Positions 9,529-19,212 of a stretch of 42,568 nt of DNA are shown piece by piece. The position numbers and the translations under genes were made by a program. How positions within the stretch are numbered: position 1 is the first letter of the stretch; every line of letters begins with the position of its first letter. Below the pieces are notes generated by a model, which worked only from the letters and a program-made list of their open reading frames with translations, ran no database searches and was not told where the DNA came from. Origin of the DNA: CAZRSW01 sp964602845 (GTDB taxonomy: Bacteria; Chloroflexota; Dehalococcoidia; Lucifugimonadales; UBA826). The stretch is taken from the NCBI GenBank assembly GCA_964602845.1, contig CAZRSW010000017.1, positions 1-42,568 on the forward strand. The letters are read 5' to 3'.

Positions 9529-9714
9529 CCACCCAAGCAATAACTAGTCTGATTTGAGAATCTCCCAAATAAGGCCGATTCTTTTTGAAGGCCACAGCAT
9601 ACATACATAATATCCCGGAAGCCCGAGCTACCATAACCTACCAGATTAATTTCTATAAATGTTAGTATGAGCAGAGCCGATCCAGGCAATCTGAACTTCT
9701 TGTCATGAGCTAAT

Positions 9715-11226
9715 TTGACCAATATCACACGTAGAATTGCTGCTAACCCATCGTATAAGTGGTGGGTCTACTCTTCCGTAGGTGCAGCGGCTTTCATAAC
9801 CGTCTCCGACCAGACGGGAACGACTCTTGCGCTACCTAGAATCGCCCACGAACTGAATGCTGATATCCCGACGGTTCAATGGATGTATCTTATATATACA
9901 CTTTTCATCAGTGCACTCCTTCTTCCAATGGGGCGTCTCTCAGACATGTTGGGAAGACGACGTATATATACTACGGGATTGGTGGTGTTTACCTGTGGAG
10001 CGGCTTTAGCATACTTCGCAGGCCAACTCCCTCTCCTGCTGACTGCGAAGGCTATCCAGGGTGTGGGTGTTGCCATGATTCAAGCCAACGGCATGGCGTT
10101 AATGGCAGAGGCCTTCCCGAAGAAACAACGGGGCACAGCATTAGGTCTTTACATGGCAGGTATTGGTACCGGTGCAGTTTCGGGACCAGTCATCAGTGGG
10201 ATTATGATCGATGCTTGGGGATGGCGATCATTGTATTTGTTTATAACACTCGTTGGTGTGGCAGAGATAGTTTTATCAACTTGCGTGATCCGTGATCTTG
10301 TCAGCTCACGTGATCGAATGGGCAATTCGAACGGGCTTAAGTCTTTTGACTGGGTAGGGGCAATCCTTTCAGCAGGAACACTGGTACTGTTCCTCTTGAG
10401 CATGACATACGGTCACCGATTGGGCTGGTCTCATCATCTAGTTCTTATGGGCTTTTCATTTGCCGCCCTGTTCCTTGCAGGTTTTATTGTAAGAGAACTT
10501 AAGAGTCAAGATTCAATGATTGACCTTACCCTGTTCAAGGTACCTGTTTTCTCTCTGGGAATCGCGGCACGGTTTTTGGCATTTATTTCCGGATCTCCAG
10601 TATATTTCTTGATGCCTTTTTACGTCATTCAAGTTTTGGGAGTTTCAGCGTCTCGGGCAGCATTTTTCATGTTGCCTGCACCTATAATGATGATAATAAC
10701 CAGTCCGCTCAGTGGAAGATTCTCCGATAAAGTTGGCACAAAATGGCCATCTGTAACAGGGCTTTGTTTATGGTCAACAGCCCTTATAGTGTTCACCAGG
10801 TTGGAGATTGATTCGAATCCGGCCATTGTGTCTGTGGGAATGTTACTACTGGGCGCTGGTAATGGTATATTTAGCTCACCCAATACGGCTGCTGTCATGA
10901 CCGTGGCAGGTGACAAGCATTATGGAGTAGTCGCTGCGCTGGTTAACATGGTTCGCACATCTGGCAATTTAACCGGAATCGCTATCGGCACAACAATACT
11001 AGTCACCACAATGACCTCAATGGGTTTTGAACCAAGCTTGTCGAGCTTAATGGAAACGAATGGAGCAGGCATCAGAACTTTGGAAAGTATAGAACTCATG
11101 GGGTCCTTCGTAAAAGGTCTGCATTTAGTATTTATCCTAGGAGTTTGTTTTTCCACTTGCGCTGCGGTGTTCACCACATTTCGACCCGAGCTTCAGCAAC
11201 ATCCACCAGCTACCGAGCCTAAGTAG
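9715..11226 (+). CDS. MFS transporter, DHA2 (14-TM, EmrB/QacA-like)
   Basis: 503 aa, the length and hydrophobic pattern of 14-TM drug:proton antiporters. After TM2 it carries the motif GRLSDMLGRRRIYTTG, and later the antiporter-type sequence GPVISGIMIDAWGWR. Probably an exporter for an amphipathic compound or metabolite. A similar protein is encoded at 35234-36691, so these are paralogues. The first codon of the open frame that fits is a TTG at 9715; the ATG at 9704 is in another frame and closes after two codons. The 186-bp gap upstream shows no other gene. It converges on the sulfatase with a 49-bp gap and no clear terminator. Confidence 0.85.
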   Translation: MTNITRRIAANPSYKWWVYSSVGAAAFITVSDQTGTTLALPRIAHELNADIPTVQWMYLIYTLFISALLLPMGRLSDMLGRRRIYTTGLVVFTCGAALAYFAGQLPLLLTAKAIQGVGVAMIQANGMALMAEAFPKKQRGTALGLYMAGIGTGAVSGPVISGIMIDAWGWRSLYLFITLVGVAEIVLSTCVIRDLVSSRDRMGNSNGLKSFDWVGAILSAGTLVLFLLSMTYGHRLGWSHHLVLMGFSFAALFLAGFIVRELKSQDSMIDLTLFKVPVFSLGIAARFLAFISGSPVYFLMPFYVIQVLGVSASRAAFFMLPAPIMMIITSPLSGRFSDKVGTKWPSVTGLCLWSTALIVFTRLEIDSNPAIVSVGMLLLGAGNGIFSSPNTAAVMTVAGDKHYGVVAALVNMVRTSGNLTGIAIGTTILVTTMTSMGFEPSLSSLMETNGAGIRTLESIELMGSFVKGLHLVFILGVCFSTCAAVFTTFRPELQQHPPATEPK

Positions 11227-11275
11227 CTCATATTGCATCCCAGCCGATCCCTTATTTAGAATTTTTTGATACTGG

Positions 11276-12712
11276 TTAATTTAAGGTTTCTCTTTGAGCA
11301 ACAATCAGTTCTCGATCCATTTCATCAAACCAATTTTCTATATCGTTTGCTAGTTTTCTAGCTTTATCAGGATATTTGAGAATCAGATTTTCGCGTTCCA
11401 GAGGATCCTCTTTAATATTAAAAAGCTCTGGGGATGGTGGTGTGGGCCAGACATAGACTGGATCCCTCGTTGTCATCAATTGTGTCACGTTTTCTGGATG
11501 ATACTTATATTCTATGTCAGTTGTCACATATAAATCGTCCAGAATTTTGTCATAGGGATCAGGATAGGTAAAAGATATATTAGGACGGATTAGTTTCCAG
11601 TCACCATCTCTGCAAGCAGCATTTACGAAACCAACTGGCTGGTAACGGTTCCACTGCCAGAATCTCTGAGGTTGTTTCCACGGCCGCTCCCCTCTAATCT
11701 GACTCCATATATCGTGACCATCCAACTTTTTCTGGAATTCATGGCTTATACCAGCCGCTGCCATCAACGTGGGCAACCAGTCTGTAAAATGGACCATCTC
11801 CGGAATTTCTTGTTGGCCATTTGGTAAACCATCTGGCCAACGAATGATCATTGGGACTTTGATACCACCCTCAAATACTGAGCCTTTACTGCCATTGTAT
11901 CCACAGTTATAACGGGTAGCATCTGTACTCTCACCTTCTGGGACCAGGTCATCCCTAACCGCAAATTCAGGGCCATTGTCGCTTGTAAACATCACGATAG
12001 TATTGTTAGCTAGTCCACATTCTTCTATGGTATCCAAGATACGGCCAACCGATTGATCCATCGATTCGATCATGGCATACACCAGTGATACACTTCCGTT
12101 GAGGCCCATCGATCGATATCTTTCTGTAAGCTCCTCAGGAGCCTGTAGAGGGCTGTGAGGTGCGTTGAAAGGCACTAGTAAAAGGAATGGTTCGTCCGAG
12201 TGTCGTGTGATGAAATCTACTGCAGCATCACCTAAGACATCAGTTAGATAACGGCCATCTGATTTGCTGACTTGGCCGTTAATGTCAAGATTCCATCGAT
12301 AATAATCCGCCCACCCCCCGCGGAAACCTACAAATTCGTCAAATCCTCGATTGTTGGGATGGTACCTCGGATCCAATGCTCCGTTATGCCATTTCCCTAC
12401 CATGCCAGTGCAGTATCCATTCTCCTTAAATACATCACCAATCGTAGTCTCAGAGGTATGGATTCTATCCAACCCACGGGTTTCCTGGGGAGTGATGGCT
12501 CCTGTTCTATGAGGATATCGTCCTGTAAGCAAAGCTGCTCTTGATGGAGAACACACAGGTGAACCAGAATAATGTTGCGTCAAACAGGTGCTCTGCGTAA
12601 TCAAGTGGTCAAGATTAGGAGTACGCACATGGCCATCATTAAATACGCCAAAATCACCGTACCCCATATCATCAGCGTACATCAACACAATGTTAGGCTT
12701 ATCTTGTTTCAT
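11276..12712 (-). CDS. Sulfatase, formylglycine-dependent (type I)
   Basis: 478 aa. The signature CSPSRAALLTGRYPHR has Cys54 as the residue oxidised to formylglycine and Arg58 as its partner. Metal and active-site residues visible include Asp14-Asp15 (YADDMGYGD), Lys107 and His109 (GKWHNG), His186 (APHSP) and Asp245-Asn246 (TSDNGPE). It would remove sulfate from a sulfate ester; carbohydrate, aryl or alkyl sulfates are all possible. There is no signal peptide, so it looks cytoplasmic, which implies that the sulfated substrate is imported first. No formylglycine-generating enzyme is in the window. AAGGAG is placed about 6 nt before the ATG. Divergent from the Gfo/Idh/MocA gene. Confidence 0.93.
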   Translation of the reverse strand: MKQDKPNIVLMYADDMGYGDFGVFNDGHVRTPNLDHLITQSTCLTQHYSGSPVCSPSRAALLTGRYPHRTGAITPQETRGLDRIHTSETTIGDVFKENGYCTGMVGKWHNGALDPRYHPNNRGFDEFVGFRGGWADYYRWNLDINGQVSKSDGRYLTDVLGDAAVDFITRHSDEPFLLLVPFNAPHSPLQAPEELTERYRSMGLNGSVSLVYAMIESMDQSVGRILDTIEECGLANNTIVMFTSDNGPEFAVRDDLVPEGESTDATRYNCGYNGSKGSVFEGGIKVPMIIRWPDGLPNGQQEIPEMVHFTDWLPTLMAAAGISHEFQKKLDGHDIWSQIRGERPWKQPQRFWQWNRYQPVGFVNAACRDGDWKLIRPNISFTYPDPYDKILDDLYVTTDIEYKYHPENVTQLMTTRDPVYVWPTPPSPELFNIKEDPLERENLILKYPDKARKLANDIENWFDEMDRELIVAQRETLN

Positions 12713-12895
12713 ATCAACTCCTTAAGTATATAAGTAACAATCGGAGGCACACCACATTTCTCATTGGCGCGTGTTTAACAAACCGATCCAGCTTGAAGGT
12801 GGCTTACTGATAAGTCAGGGTTCCTTGGCTTCATTATATACAAGTAGAATCTATGCATGCTGTAGACTTGTTCAGAAAACTGGGGAGGGCATCAA

Positions 12896-14020
12896 TTGGA
12901 CCCTATAGGACTTGCAATCATAGGCTCAACCGGAGCTATTGGGAAAACCCACATCGACGCCATCAACAAGCTCTCTTCCTGCAGGCTAGTGGGAGTAACC
13001 GCACGGAATCAGGGGCCTCTAGGAAAACAAGCAAGAGAACTGGGAGTAAAAGCCTTCGCTTCGCTGGAGGCTACACTAAGAGATCCTGAAGTTAACGCTA
13101 TTGTAATTGCAACCCCTCATCCATCGCATAGAAACATCGCTCTCCAAGCCATGGAGGAGGGTAAACATGTATTGGTAGAAAAACCGTTATCTGTCACTCC
13201 GTCAGAAGCCGACCAGATGATCACCCTCTCACGTCAGCTTGGTGTGACACTGGGAGTATTGTTTAACAACCGGTTTCGCACAGAGGCCATCAAAATGAAG
13301 AACCTGATCGAGGAGGGCGTCCTAGGCCCCATATATCGCACTCACATGATATCGGCAATGTTCAGACCCCAGGGTTACTATGATCAACTTGACTGGCGAG
13401 GTACATGGGAAAATGAAGGAGGAGGTGTACTTTTGAACCAGGGTATCCATGCTATCGATCTGTTGATCTGGTTAACCGAAATGCCAACTTCAGTTTCTGC
13501 TCAAATTAAGACGATTAAACATTCCATTGAGGTTGAAGATTACGCAACCGCGATCCTTGAGTATGAGAGTGGCGCCCTTGGCACACTTCACTGCAATACG
13601 GTGCAAGTTCCTAGTAAACAACGGATAGAGATTTATGGCGAAAACGGAGCTCTGATAATGGATGATTGGAAAATCACATTGCATAGGTTTCGAACCCCGA
13701 TCAGAGAATTAATAGAAAACGATAGCTCCGTATTGGGCAGTCAGTGGTGGATCGATTCCCCAGTCTACGATTCCGAAAATCTAGATACGCTGGATTCAAT
13801 AGAAACCCATGCGCCGGCCATCGACGATTTCGCAAGAGCTATCATCTATAACAGGGACCCAGCAGTTACCGGTGAAGAAGGTAGAAAAGCCCAGGAAGTT
13901 GTCGCAGCGGTTACTATGTCCGGCTGTCTGGGAACAAAGGTATCGCTGCCTGTAAACAGATCAGAATACGATGTTTTGCTTGAGAGCCTAATAGCAAGTC
14001 GCAGATTGCCCGATAGTTAA
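12896..14020 (+). CDS. Gfo/Idh/MocA family oxidoreductase
   Basis: 374 aa. The N-terminal Rossmann motif GSTGAIG (residues 10-16) is a variant of GxGxxG. EKP at 95-97 is the family hallmark with the catalytic Lys. The C-terminal domain has EGGGVLLNQGIHAIDLLIWL with His185. It should oxidise or reduce a sugar, inositol or related polyol with NAD(P). The TTG start is set by a strong GGGGAGGG at 12882-12889. It is transcribed away from the sulfatase with a 183-bp shared upstream region, which suggests co-regulation in degradation of a sulfated sugar (inference). Confidence 0.9.
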   Translation: MDPIGLAIIGSTGAIGKTHIDAINKLSSCRLVGVTARNQGPLGKQARELGVKAFASLEATLRDPEVNAIVIATPHPSHRNIALQAMEEGKHVLVEKPLSVTPSEADQMITLSRQLGVTLGVLFNNRFRTEAIKMKNLIEEGVLGPIYRTHMISAMFRPQGYYDQLDWRGTWENEGGGVLLNQGIHAIDLLIWLTEMPTSVSAQIKTIKHSIEVEDYATAILEYESGALGTLHCNTVQVPSKQRIEIYGENGALIMDDWKITLHRFRTPIRELIENDSSVLGSQWWIDSPVYDSENLDTLDSIETHAPAIDDFARAIIYNRDPAVTGEEGRKAQEVVAAVTMSGCLGTKVSLPVNRSEYDVLLESLIASRRLPDS

Positions 14021-14351
14021 GCTAGCCTCTCGCCCGTCGTAAAAACTCGGGCCAGCTCACATCTCGGGTGCAGATTAGGCATAACACGACTCCAGGTAGG
14101 CCTAGACGCAATTAGATCTCAATTGATAAAATCTTCCTAAGTCGTGGACAGGAAATCTAGTTGAATTTGGGAACTATATTCCGACCAGATAAGAATTTGT
14201 GTTGATCACTTAGTCACTACCAAATACTTATGGTACACGTCACGGCGCGTTCAGAACTCATCCTGCGACATTAAAACCGTTCGGTATTGTTGCCAGAACG
14301 TCTTACTAACCTGATAAAATTAAGAAAGATTAAAGTTGACGGAGATATTTT
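14021..14351 (+). promoter_or_regulatory. Intergenic region with candidate promoter of the GlcG-Dpp-GMC operon
   Basis: 331 bp without a convincing ORF on the plus strand. TTGCCA (14290-14295) and GATAAA (14313-14318) are 17 bp apart; an alternative -10 is TAAAAT at 14315-14320. The predicted start would leave a leader of about 27 nt before the ATG at 14352. No strong dyad was seen. Confidence 0.35.
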
Positions 14352-14780
14352 ATGCCTATAACCATAGCTGAAGCCCAAACAATCATAGATGGAGCCATAA
14401 CCAAAGCTATGGAGCTTGGTGTAAAGGTGACTGTTGCGGTAGTTGATGGCGGAGGAAAGATTGTTGCTGTTAACAAGATGGATGGTTCTCACTGGGCTGG
14501 TACGTATGGTGCTATTGGGAAAGCGGTTGGAGCGTCGGCTTTTGGAAGACCGACAGGGGAAATGCAGGAACAGGCTTTTTCTCCTACACCCAGTGGTGTC
14601 AGGGATAGGTCCGGAGGGGAAATGATACTGGGGCAAGGTGGTATCCCCATAAATCGCGACGGATTTATAGAGGGCGGATGTGGGGTTGGCGGTAGCATTC
14701 CTCCACAGGATGAAGAATGTGCAAGAGCTGGGGTTATCAGCTTGATGGGAGATGCCTACATTCAGAGTATCTACGACTAG
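14352..14780 (+). CDS. GlcG/HbpS family protein (DUF336)
   Basis: 142 aa, the full length of the family. Typical features are the alternation of an N-terminal helix (ITIAEAQTIIDGAITKAMEL) with VAVVDGGGKIVA, and the Gly-rich GCGVGGSIPPQDEECARAG end. Members occur in glycolate, alcohol and diol degradation operons and some bind heme or a small ligand; the biochemical role is not settled. GGAG lies 8 nt upstream of the ATG. It is the first gene of a seven-gene run. Its end overlaps the longest reading of the next gene by 29 nt. Confidence 0.85.
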   Translation: MPITIAEAQTIIDGAITKAMELGVKVTVAVVDGGGKIVAVNKMDGSHWAGTYGAIGKAVGASAFGRPTGEMQEQAFSPTPSGVRDRSGGEMILGQGGIPINRDGFIEGGCGVGGSIPPQDEECARAGVISLMGDAYIQSIYD

Positions 14781-15810
14781 ACGGGTTATACATTTGACTA
14801 CCACGCAAGAAATTACATCGAAGGATAAAACAAAAGAACCCTTCGTTCTAGAAGTTAAAGACCTCCGCACCCATATATTCAACAAGAACACAGTTGTAAA
14901 GGCGGTCGACGGTGTCAGTTTCAACCTCCGAAAGGGAGAAACGCTGGGTATAGTTGGTGAATCAGGATGTGGAAAAACGATGACAGCGTTGTCCCTGTTG
15001 AGGCTAGTACCACAGCCAGCTGGCCGTATTGTCAGCGGGGAAATTTTATTAAACGGTCAGGACATACTATCCATCAGCGATGGAGCAATGAGAAATCTTC
15101 TGGGTCGTCAGATCTCGATGATACTTCAGGATCCTCAAACTTCACTGAACCCTGTTTTTACAATTGGTGATCAGATCACTGAAGCAATTTCCATAATCGG
15201 CAAAGACAGTAAGAAAAGCATGTTTGAAAAAGCTGTTGAGGCCCTGAGAAAGGTAAACGTGGCAGCTCCTGCCCGTAGAATGAGCGACTACCCCCATCAA
15301 ATGAGCGGAGGTATGAAACAAAGAGTGGTGGGAGCGATATCCATGTCAGGTGAACCAGGCGTAATAATTGCGGATGAACCAACCACAGCCCTGGATGTCA
15401 CCATTCAGTTGCAATATCTGAGATTGTTAAAAGAGATACAGGCTGAAACAGGGTTGTCAATTATATTCATTACCCACGACTTTGGTGTGGTGGCAAGAAT
15501 GTGCGATAGAGTCGCCGTCATGTATGCTGGACGTATCATCGAAAGTGGATCGGTCAGGGATATATTCAATCAACCCTGTCATCCCTACACTAAAGCACTT
15601 ATTGCATCAGTACCAAAAATGGAAGAAAAGATTGACAGGTTGCCGTCGATAGATGGCCATCCACCTCTTCTTTCAGACCTGCCAACGGGCTGTCGCTTTG
15701 AGCCAAGATGCTCGTCCGCTAGAGAGAAATGCCGAAATACATATCCACCACAATTCAGTATTAAAGACGGCCATACGGCCGATTGTTGGGAGTTAGGCGC
15801 TGAGTGGTAA
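14752..15810 (+). CDS. dppD: Peptide/nickel-type ABC importer ATPase, DppD/OppD
   Basis: 352 aa. Walker A GESGCGKT (69-76), signature MSGGM (184-188), Walker B VIIADEPTTALD (204-215). The C-terminus has the oligopeptide-ATPase extension: HPYTKALIASVP, then GCRFEPRCSSAREKC with the conserved cysteines. It drives uptake with DppF and the DppBC permease encoded on the other strand at 21286-23163. Start choice is open: the ATG at 14752 has GGGAG immediately adjacent, too close to be ideal, while an in-frame TTG at 14794 sits 14 nt after the GlcG-family stop and removes the overlap; the domain begins after both. The symbol denotes family, not proven substrate. Confidence 0.9.
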   Translation: MPTFRVSTTRRVIHLTTTQEITSKDKTKEPFVLEVKDLRTHIFNKNTVVKAVDGVSFNLRKGETLGIVGESGCGKTMTALSLLRLVPQPAGRIVSGEILLNGQDILSISDGAMRNLLGRQISMILQDPQTSLNPVFTIGDQITEAISIIGKDSKKSMFEKAVEALRKVNVAAPARRMSDYPHQMSGGMKQRVVGAISMSGEPGVIIADEPTTALDVTIQLQYLRLLKEIQAETGLSIIFITHDFGVVARMCDRVAVMYAGRIIESGSVRDIFNQPCHPYTKALIASVPKMEEKIDRLPSIDGHPPLLSDLPTGCRFEPRCSSAREKCRNTYPPQFSIKDGHTADCWELGAEW

Positions 15811-16787
15811 CCACATCAAAAGACAATGACGTTCTACTGAGAGTGAAGGACCTCAAAAAGCATTTCCCTGTCACAAAAGGGATATTGTCTAGAACAGTCG
15901 GGCACGTCAAAGCAGTTGACGGGCTAAGTTTTGACATAAAACAGGGGGAAACACTGGGATTAGTGGGAGAATCGGGCTGCGGAAAAACAACTACCAGTAA
16001 ACTTCTTCTTGGGCTGGAATCACCTACAGAAGGTACCGTATATCTCGATAACAAGAACATACATAACTTAAGGGGTAAGGAACTTCAGGATTATCGTACC
16101 AAGGTTCAACCTGTTTTTCAGGATCCCTGGTCCTCCTTGAATCCACGTATGAGGGTAAAAGAAATAGTTGCCGAACCACTGATAGCAAATCACAATGTTA
16201 CGAACGAAGAGCGGGATCGAAAAGTTGCGGAGGCAATGGAGCTGGTGGGCTTAAGCCAAGATCAGGCGAACAATTATCCACATGAATTTAGCGGGGGCCA
16301 GAGACAGCGTATCGCGGTCGCTTCTGCCCTGGTAGCAAGCCCGAAATTGATTATTCTTGATGAACCAGTATCTGCATTGGATGTTTCCATTAGGGCACAG
16401 GTGATGAACCTGCTTGTAGATCTACAGGAGACACATAGTCTCAGCTATTTGCTCATCGCCCACAATCTGGCAACAGTTCGATATATGGCGCATCAGACCG
16501 CTGTGATGTACCTAGGACAGATTGTTGAATACGCCGATACTGAGCAACTGTTTCGAGAACCATTACACCCATATACTAAGGCACTATTCTCAGCCTCTCT
16601 ACCTTCTCACCCGGACTTGATACACGAAGAAATCGTGCTTGTAGGTGAGGTCCCATCTCCCATTGACCCTCCCCAAGGGTGCCACTTTCATCCGCGCTGC
16701 CCGTTCGCAATGGACAAATGTTCAACGGAAGTGCCTAAAGAGAAAGAAATTTCTCCAGGGTACAAGGTTAGTTGCCATCTCTACTGA
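15804..16787 (+). CDS. dppF: Peptide/nickel-type ABC importer ATPase, DppF/OppF
   Basis: 327 aa. Walker A GESGCGKTT at residues 55-63, signature FSGGQRQR, Walker B IILDEPVSALDVS, and the C-terminal HPYTKALFSASLP plus GCHFHPRCPFAMDKC extension of this family. The segment GHVKAVDGLSFDIKQGETLG is typical of DppF. It pairs with the upstream DppD. The GTG start overlaps the DppD stop by 7 nt, so the two are co-translated. The permease and binding-protein genes are absent from this strand and lie convergently about 4.5 kb further on. Confidence 0.92.
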   Translation: MVTTSKDNDVLLRVKDLKKHFPVTKGILSRTVGHVKAVDGLSFDIKQGETLGLVGESGCGKTTTSKLLLGLESPTEGTVYLDNKNIHNLRGKELQDYRTKVQPVFQDPWSSLNPRMRVKEIVAEPLIANHNVTNEERDRKVAEAMELVGLSQDQANNYPHEFSGGQRQRIAVASALVASPKLIILDEPVSALDVSIRAQVMNLLVDLQETHSLSYLLIAHNLATVRYMAHQTAVMYLGQIVEYADTEQLFREPLHPYTKALFSASLPSHPDLIHEEIVLVGEVPSPIDPPQGCHFHPRCPFAMDKCSTEVPKEKEISPGYKVSCHLY

Positions 16788-16851
16788 TCTTAAACTTCGC
16801 TGATTTTCGAGTATATGGCGATGCAATTCAAATACTTCTTAGGAGAAATAA

Positions 16852-18402
16852 TTGAAATATGATGTGATTGTGGTTGGCGGAGGCTCGGCAGGAGCCATCG
16901 TTGCTGCCAGACTAACTGAGGACCATAGCAAATCAGTGTTATTGATAGAAGCAGGACCTGATTATCCGGACTTTGATACGATGCCGAACTCATTGAAAGA
17001 CGGGTATGCCCAAAATGACACTCCCGTTGATCATAATTGGCAATTTTGGGGACAGGCGACGGATTCATCAAAGTTGATGATGGTACCGAGAGGAAAAGTG
17101 ACTGGAGGGTCTGGGGCAATAAATGGCCAGATATTCCTACGGGGAGTGCCCGAAGACTATGATTTATGGGCGGATCAGGGCAATTCCGAATGGAATTTCA
17201 ACCGCTTGATCCCTTATTTCCGAATGATTGAGTCAGACCAGGATTTTCCGGATAAGGAATATCATAGCTCGTCGGGTAAAACCGTCGTCCGACGATACAG
17301 TCCAGACGAAATACGCCCGGACCAGGAGGCTTTTAAAGAAGCCTGTTTAGCTGCAGGGTTTCCATTTTGCCCTGACCAAAATGCGCCTGATGCGAGCGGA
17401 GTAGGCCCAGTACCGATAAACAACTTAGATGGAGTGCGATTGAGTACAGCTTTAGATTATTTAAATCAGGCTCGCCATAGAATCAATTTAACCGTTAGGC
17501 CCGATTGCCTAACCCGCCGAATTCTTTTTGATGGGACTCATGCAGTGGGATTAGAAGTTGAAAGTGATGGCGAAATATTCCAAGTATATGGTAAGAAAAT
17601 TATTTTAAGCGCGGGGGTCATCGGATCTCCTCACCTCTTACTGTTATCGGGTATTGGACCAAAAACGCAGCTTGAGGAAAAGAACATTGCTATAGTAAAT
17701 GACCTTTCAGGTGTGGGCCAAAATCTTGGTGACCATCCTATGGTTCCCATACTCTGGGACACTCTACCCGATTTTAACCTAGATCCAGTGGCACCAAGGG
17801 TACAAATGATGCATCGATGGACCGCATCCGAGTCAAAACATAGAAACGACCTGGTAATTTATATGCAATCTTATGCGACTCACCGGACAAGCCCCAGCAA
17901 TGAACAACTAGAACCTGTGGGAATCCGAATGTTTGTCTCAGTGCACTATGGACTTGGGCGCGGTTATTTGAGACTAGCCTCATCAGACCCACATGATCAT
18001 CCAATCCTAAACTATCGTTACTTCAGTCATCCTGAAGACATGCGTCGTATCAGGGAGGGTGTACGAATCGCAGTGGGCCTGGGTAAACAAGAGAGCTTTC
18101 AAGGCATTATAAATTCTAGAATAGACCCAACTGATGATCAGCTATCAGATGACCATAAACTGAATCAATATATAAAAAAGGTGGTTACCACCGGACAACA
18201 TAGTTCGGGCACCTGCAAAATGGGACCGATTTCAGATCGTGACTCTGTTGTTGATCAGTACGGAAAAGTACACGGTGTGGAAAACCTGCGCATAATTGAT
18301 GCATCAATTATGCCACATTGCATCCGCGCCAATACCGAAGCCACAACCAGAATGATCGCCGAACGAATCTGTCAATTTTTGCTGGATGGCAGTACCAAGT
18401 GA
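16852..18402 (+). CDS. GMC family flavoprotein oxidoreductase (first copy)
   Basis: 516 aa. FAD-binding GGGSAG near the N-terminus, LIEAGPDYPDF after the second strand, GMC signature PRGKVTGGSGAINGQIF, and the second signature region SAGVIGSPHLLLLSGIGP. The catalytic motif HSSGTCKMGP has His450. The C-terminal partner region reads IRANTEATTRMIAER, so Asn is the likely second active-site residue. GMC enzymes oxidise an alcohol to aldehyde or ketone using FAD. The TTG start has AGGAG at 16841-16845. It is 33 bp from the SDR and part of one operon with dppDF. The second and third copies (19213, 35074) share its layout. Confidence 0.93.
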   Translation: MKYDVIVVGGGSAGAIVAARLTEDHSKSVLLIEAGPDYPDFDTMPNSLKDGYAQNDTPVDHNWQFWGQATDSSKLMMVPRGKVTGGSGAINGQIFLRGVPEDYDLWADQGNSEWNFNRLIPYFRMIESDQDFPDKEYHSSSGKTVVRRYSPDEIRPDQEAFKEACLAAGFPFCPDQNAPDASGVGPVPINNLDGVRLSTALDYLNQARHRINLTVRPDCLTRRILFDGTHAVGLEVESDGEIFQVYGKKIILSAGVIGSPHLLLLSGIGPKTQLEEKNIAIVNDLSGVGQNLGDHPMVPILWDTLPDFNLDPVAPRVQMMHRWTASESKHRNDLVIYMQSYATHRTSPSNEQLEPVGIRMFVSVHYGLGRGYLRLASSDPHDHPILNYRYFSHPEDMRRIREGVRIAVGLGKQESFQGIINSRIDPTDDQLSDDHKLNQYIKKVVTTGQHSSGTCKMGPISDRDSVVDQYGKVHGVENLRIIDASIMPHCIRANTEATTRMIAERICQFLLDGSTK

Positions 18403-18435
18403 GCCACATAACAAGATACAAATAAAAGGAGCAAC

Positions 18436-19173
18436 ATGGGCAGGCTAGATAATAAAACCGCAATAATTAGTGGCGGCGCACGGGGACAAGGCGCAGCCGA
18501 GGCGATTCTATTTGCTAGGGAAGGTGCAAATGTAATATTCGGGGATATGCTTGATGATCTAGGACGAGAAACAGAGCGTTCCATAAAGAACGATGGGGGG
18601 GAGGCACTATACGTACACCTAGATGTTACCAGTGAATCTGACTGGATTTCGGCTCTGCAAACCGCAGAGGAGAAATTCGGCGGTGTTCATATACTCATAA
18701 ATAACGCCGGAATCAATTTGCCAGAAGGTGGTAAGGACGACTGGAATAAAGTTCTGGATGTAAACTTACATGGAGCCCATATTGGTATTCAAAGTTCGAT
18801 CCCATTCATGCAACGTGCAGGGGGAGGATCGATCATAAATATCTCGTCTGTCTCTGGTCTAATCGGAAGAAAAGGATCTCCTTATTCCTATACGGCTTCT
18901 AAAGGAGCCATACGATTTCTATCGAAAGGGGTTGCGATAGATTATGCCGAACAACAAATCCGGTGTAACACGATAATTCCTGGCCCGGTCAACACCGCTA
19001 TGATGCAGGGAGTAGATCCCGAGATCATGAAACAACGCTTATCCGAGATTCCACTGGGTAGATACGGTACGCCGGAGGATGTTGCTTTTGCCGCTCTTTT
19101 TTTAGCCTCAGACGAGTCTGGATGGATGACGGGTGCTGAGATAATTATTGATGGTGGTATAACCGCTCAATGA
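18436..19173 (+). CDS. Short-chain dehydrogenase/reductase
   Basis: 245 aa classical SDR. Cofactor motif SGGARGQG (12-19), NNAG (89-92), catalytic Ser138 (NISSVSG), Tyr152 and Lys156 (YTASK). Asp37 in FGDM at the end of the second strand favours NAD over NADP. The C-terminus IIIDGGITAQ resembles the SDR at 26009. It should oxidise a secondary alcohol or reduce a ketone. It sits between two GMC genes, so the enzymes may act in sequence on one compound. AAGGAG is 6 nt from the ATG. Gaps of 33 and 39 bp support an operon. Confidence 0.92.
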   Translation: MGRLDNKTAIISGGARGQGAAEAILFAREGANVIFGDMLDDLGRETERSIKNDGGEALYVHLDVTSESDWISALQTAEEKFGGVHILINNAGINLPEGGKDDWNKVLDVNLHGAHIGIQSSIPFMQRAGGGSIINISSVSGLIGRKGSPYSYTASKGAIRFLSKGVAIDYAEQQIRCNTIIPGPVNTAMMQGVDPEIMKQRLSEIPLGRYGTPEDVAFAALFLASDESGWMTGAEIIIDGGITAQ

Positions 19174-19212
19174 ACCGGGAAATGGGATTCACTTATATGA
19201 AGAGGTATTTTG

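Noticed and set aside
14271..14924. 217-codon minus-strand frame over the GlcG-like gene
   Set aside because: It is antisense to a well-supported GlcG/DUF336 gene, has no domain I recognise and an odd Ser/Arg/Phe-rich composition.
18436..19173. Mycofactocin-coupled SDR
   Set aside because: The GARGQG motif is similar, but at 245 aa it lacks the insertion typical of that subfamily.
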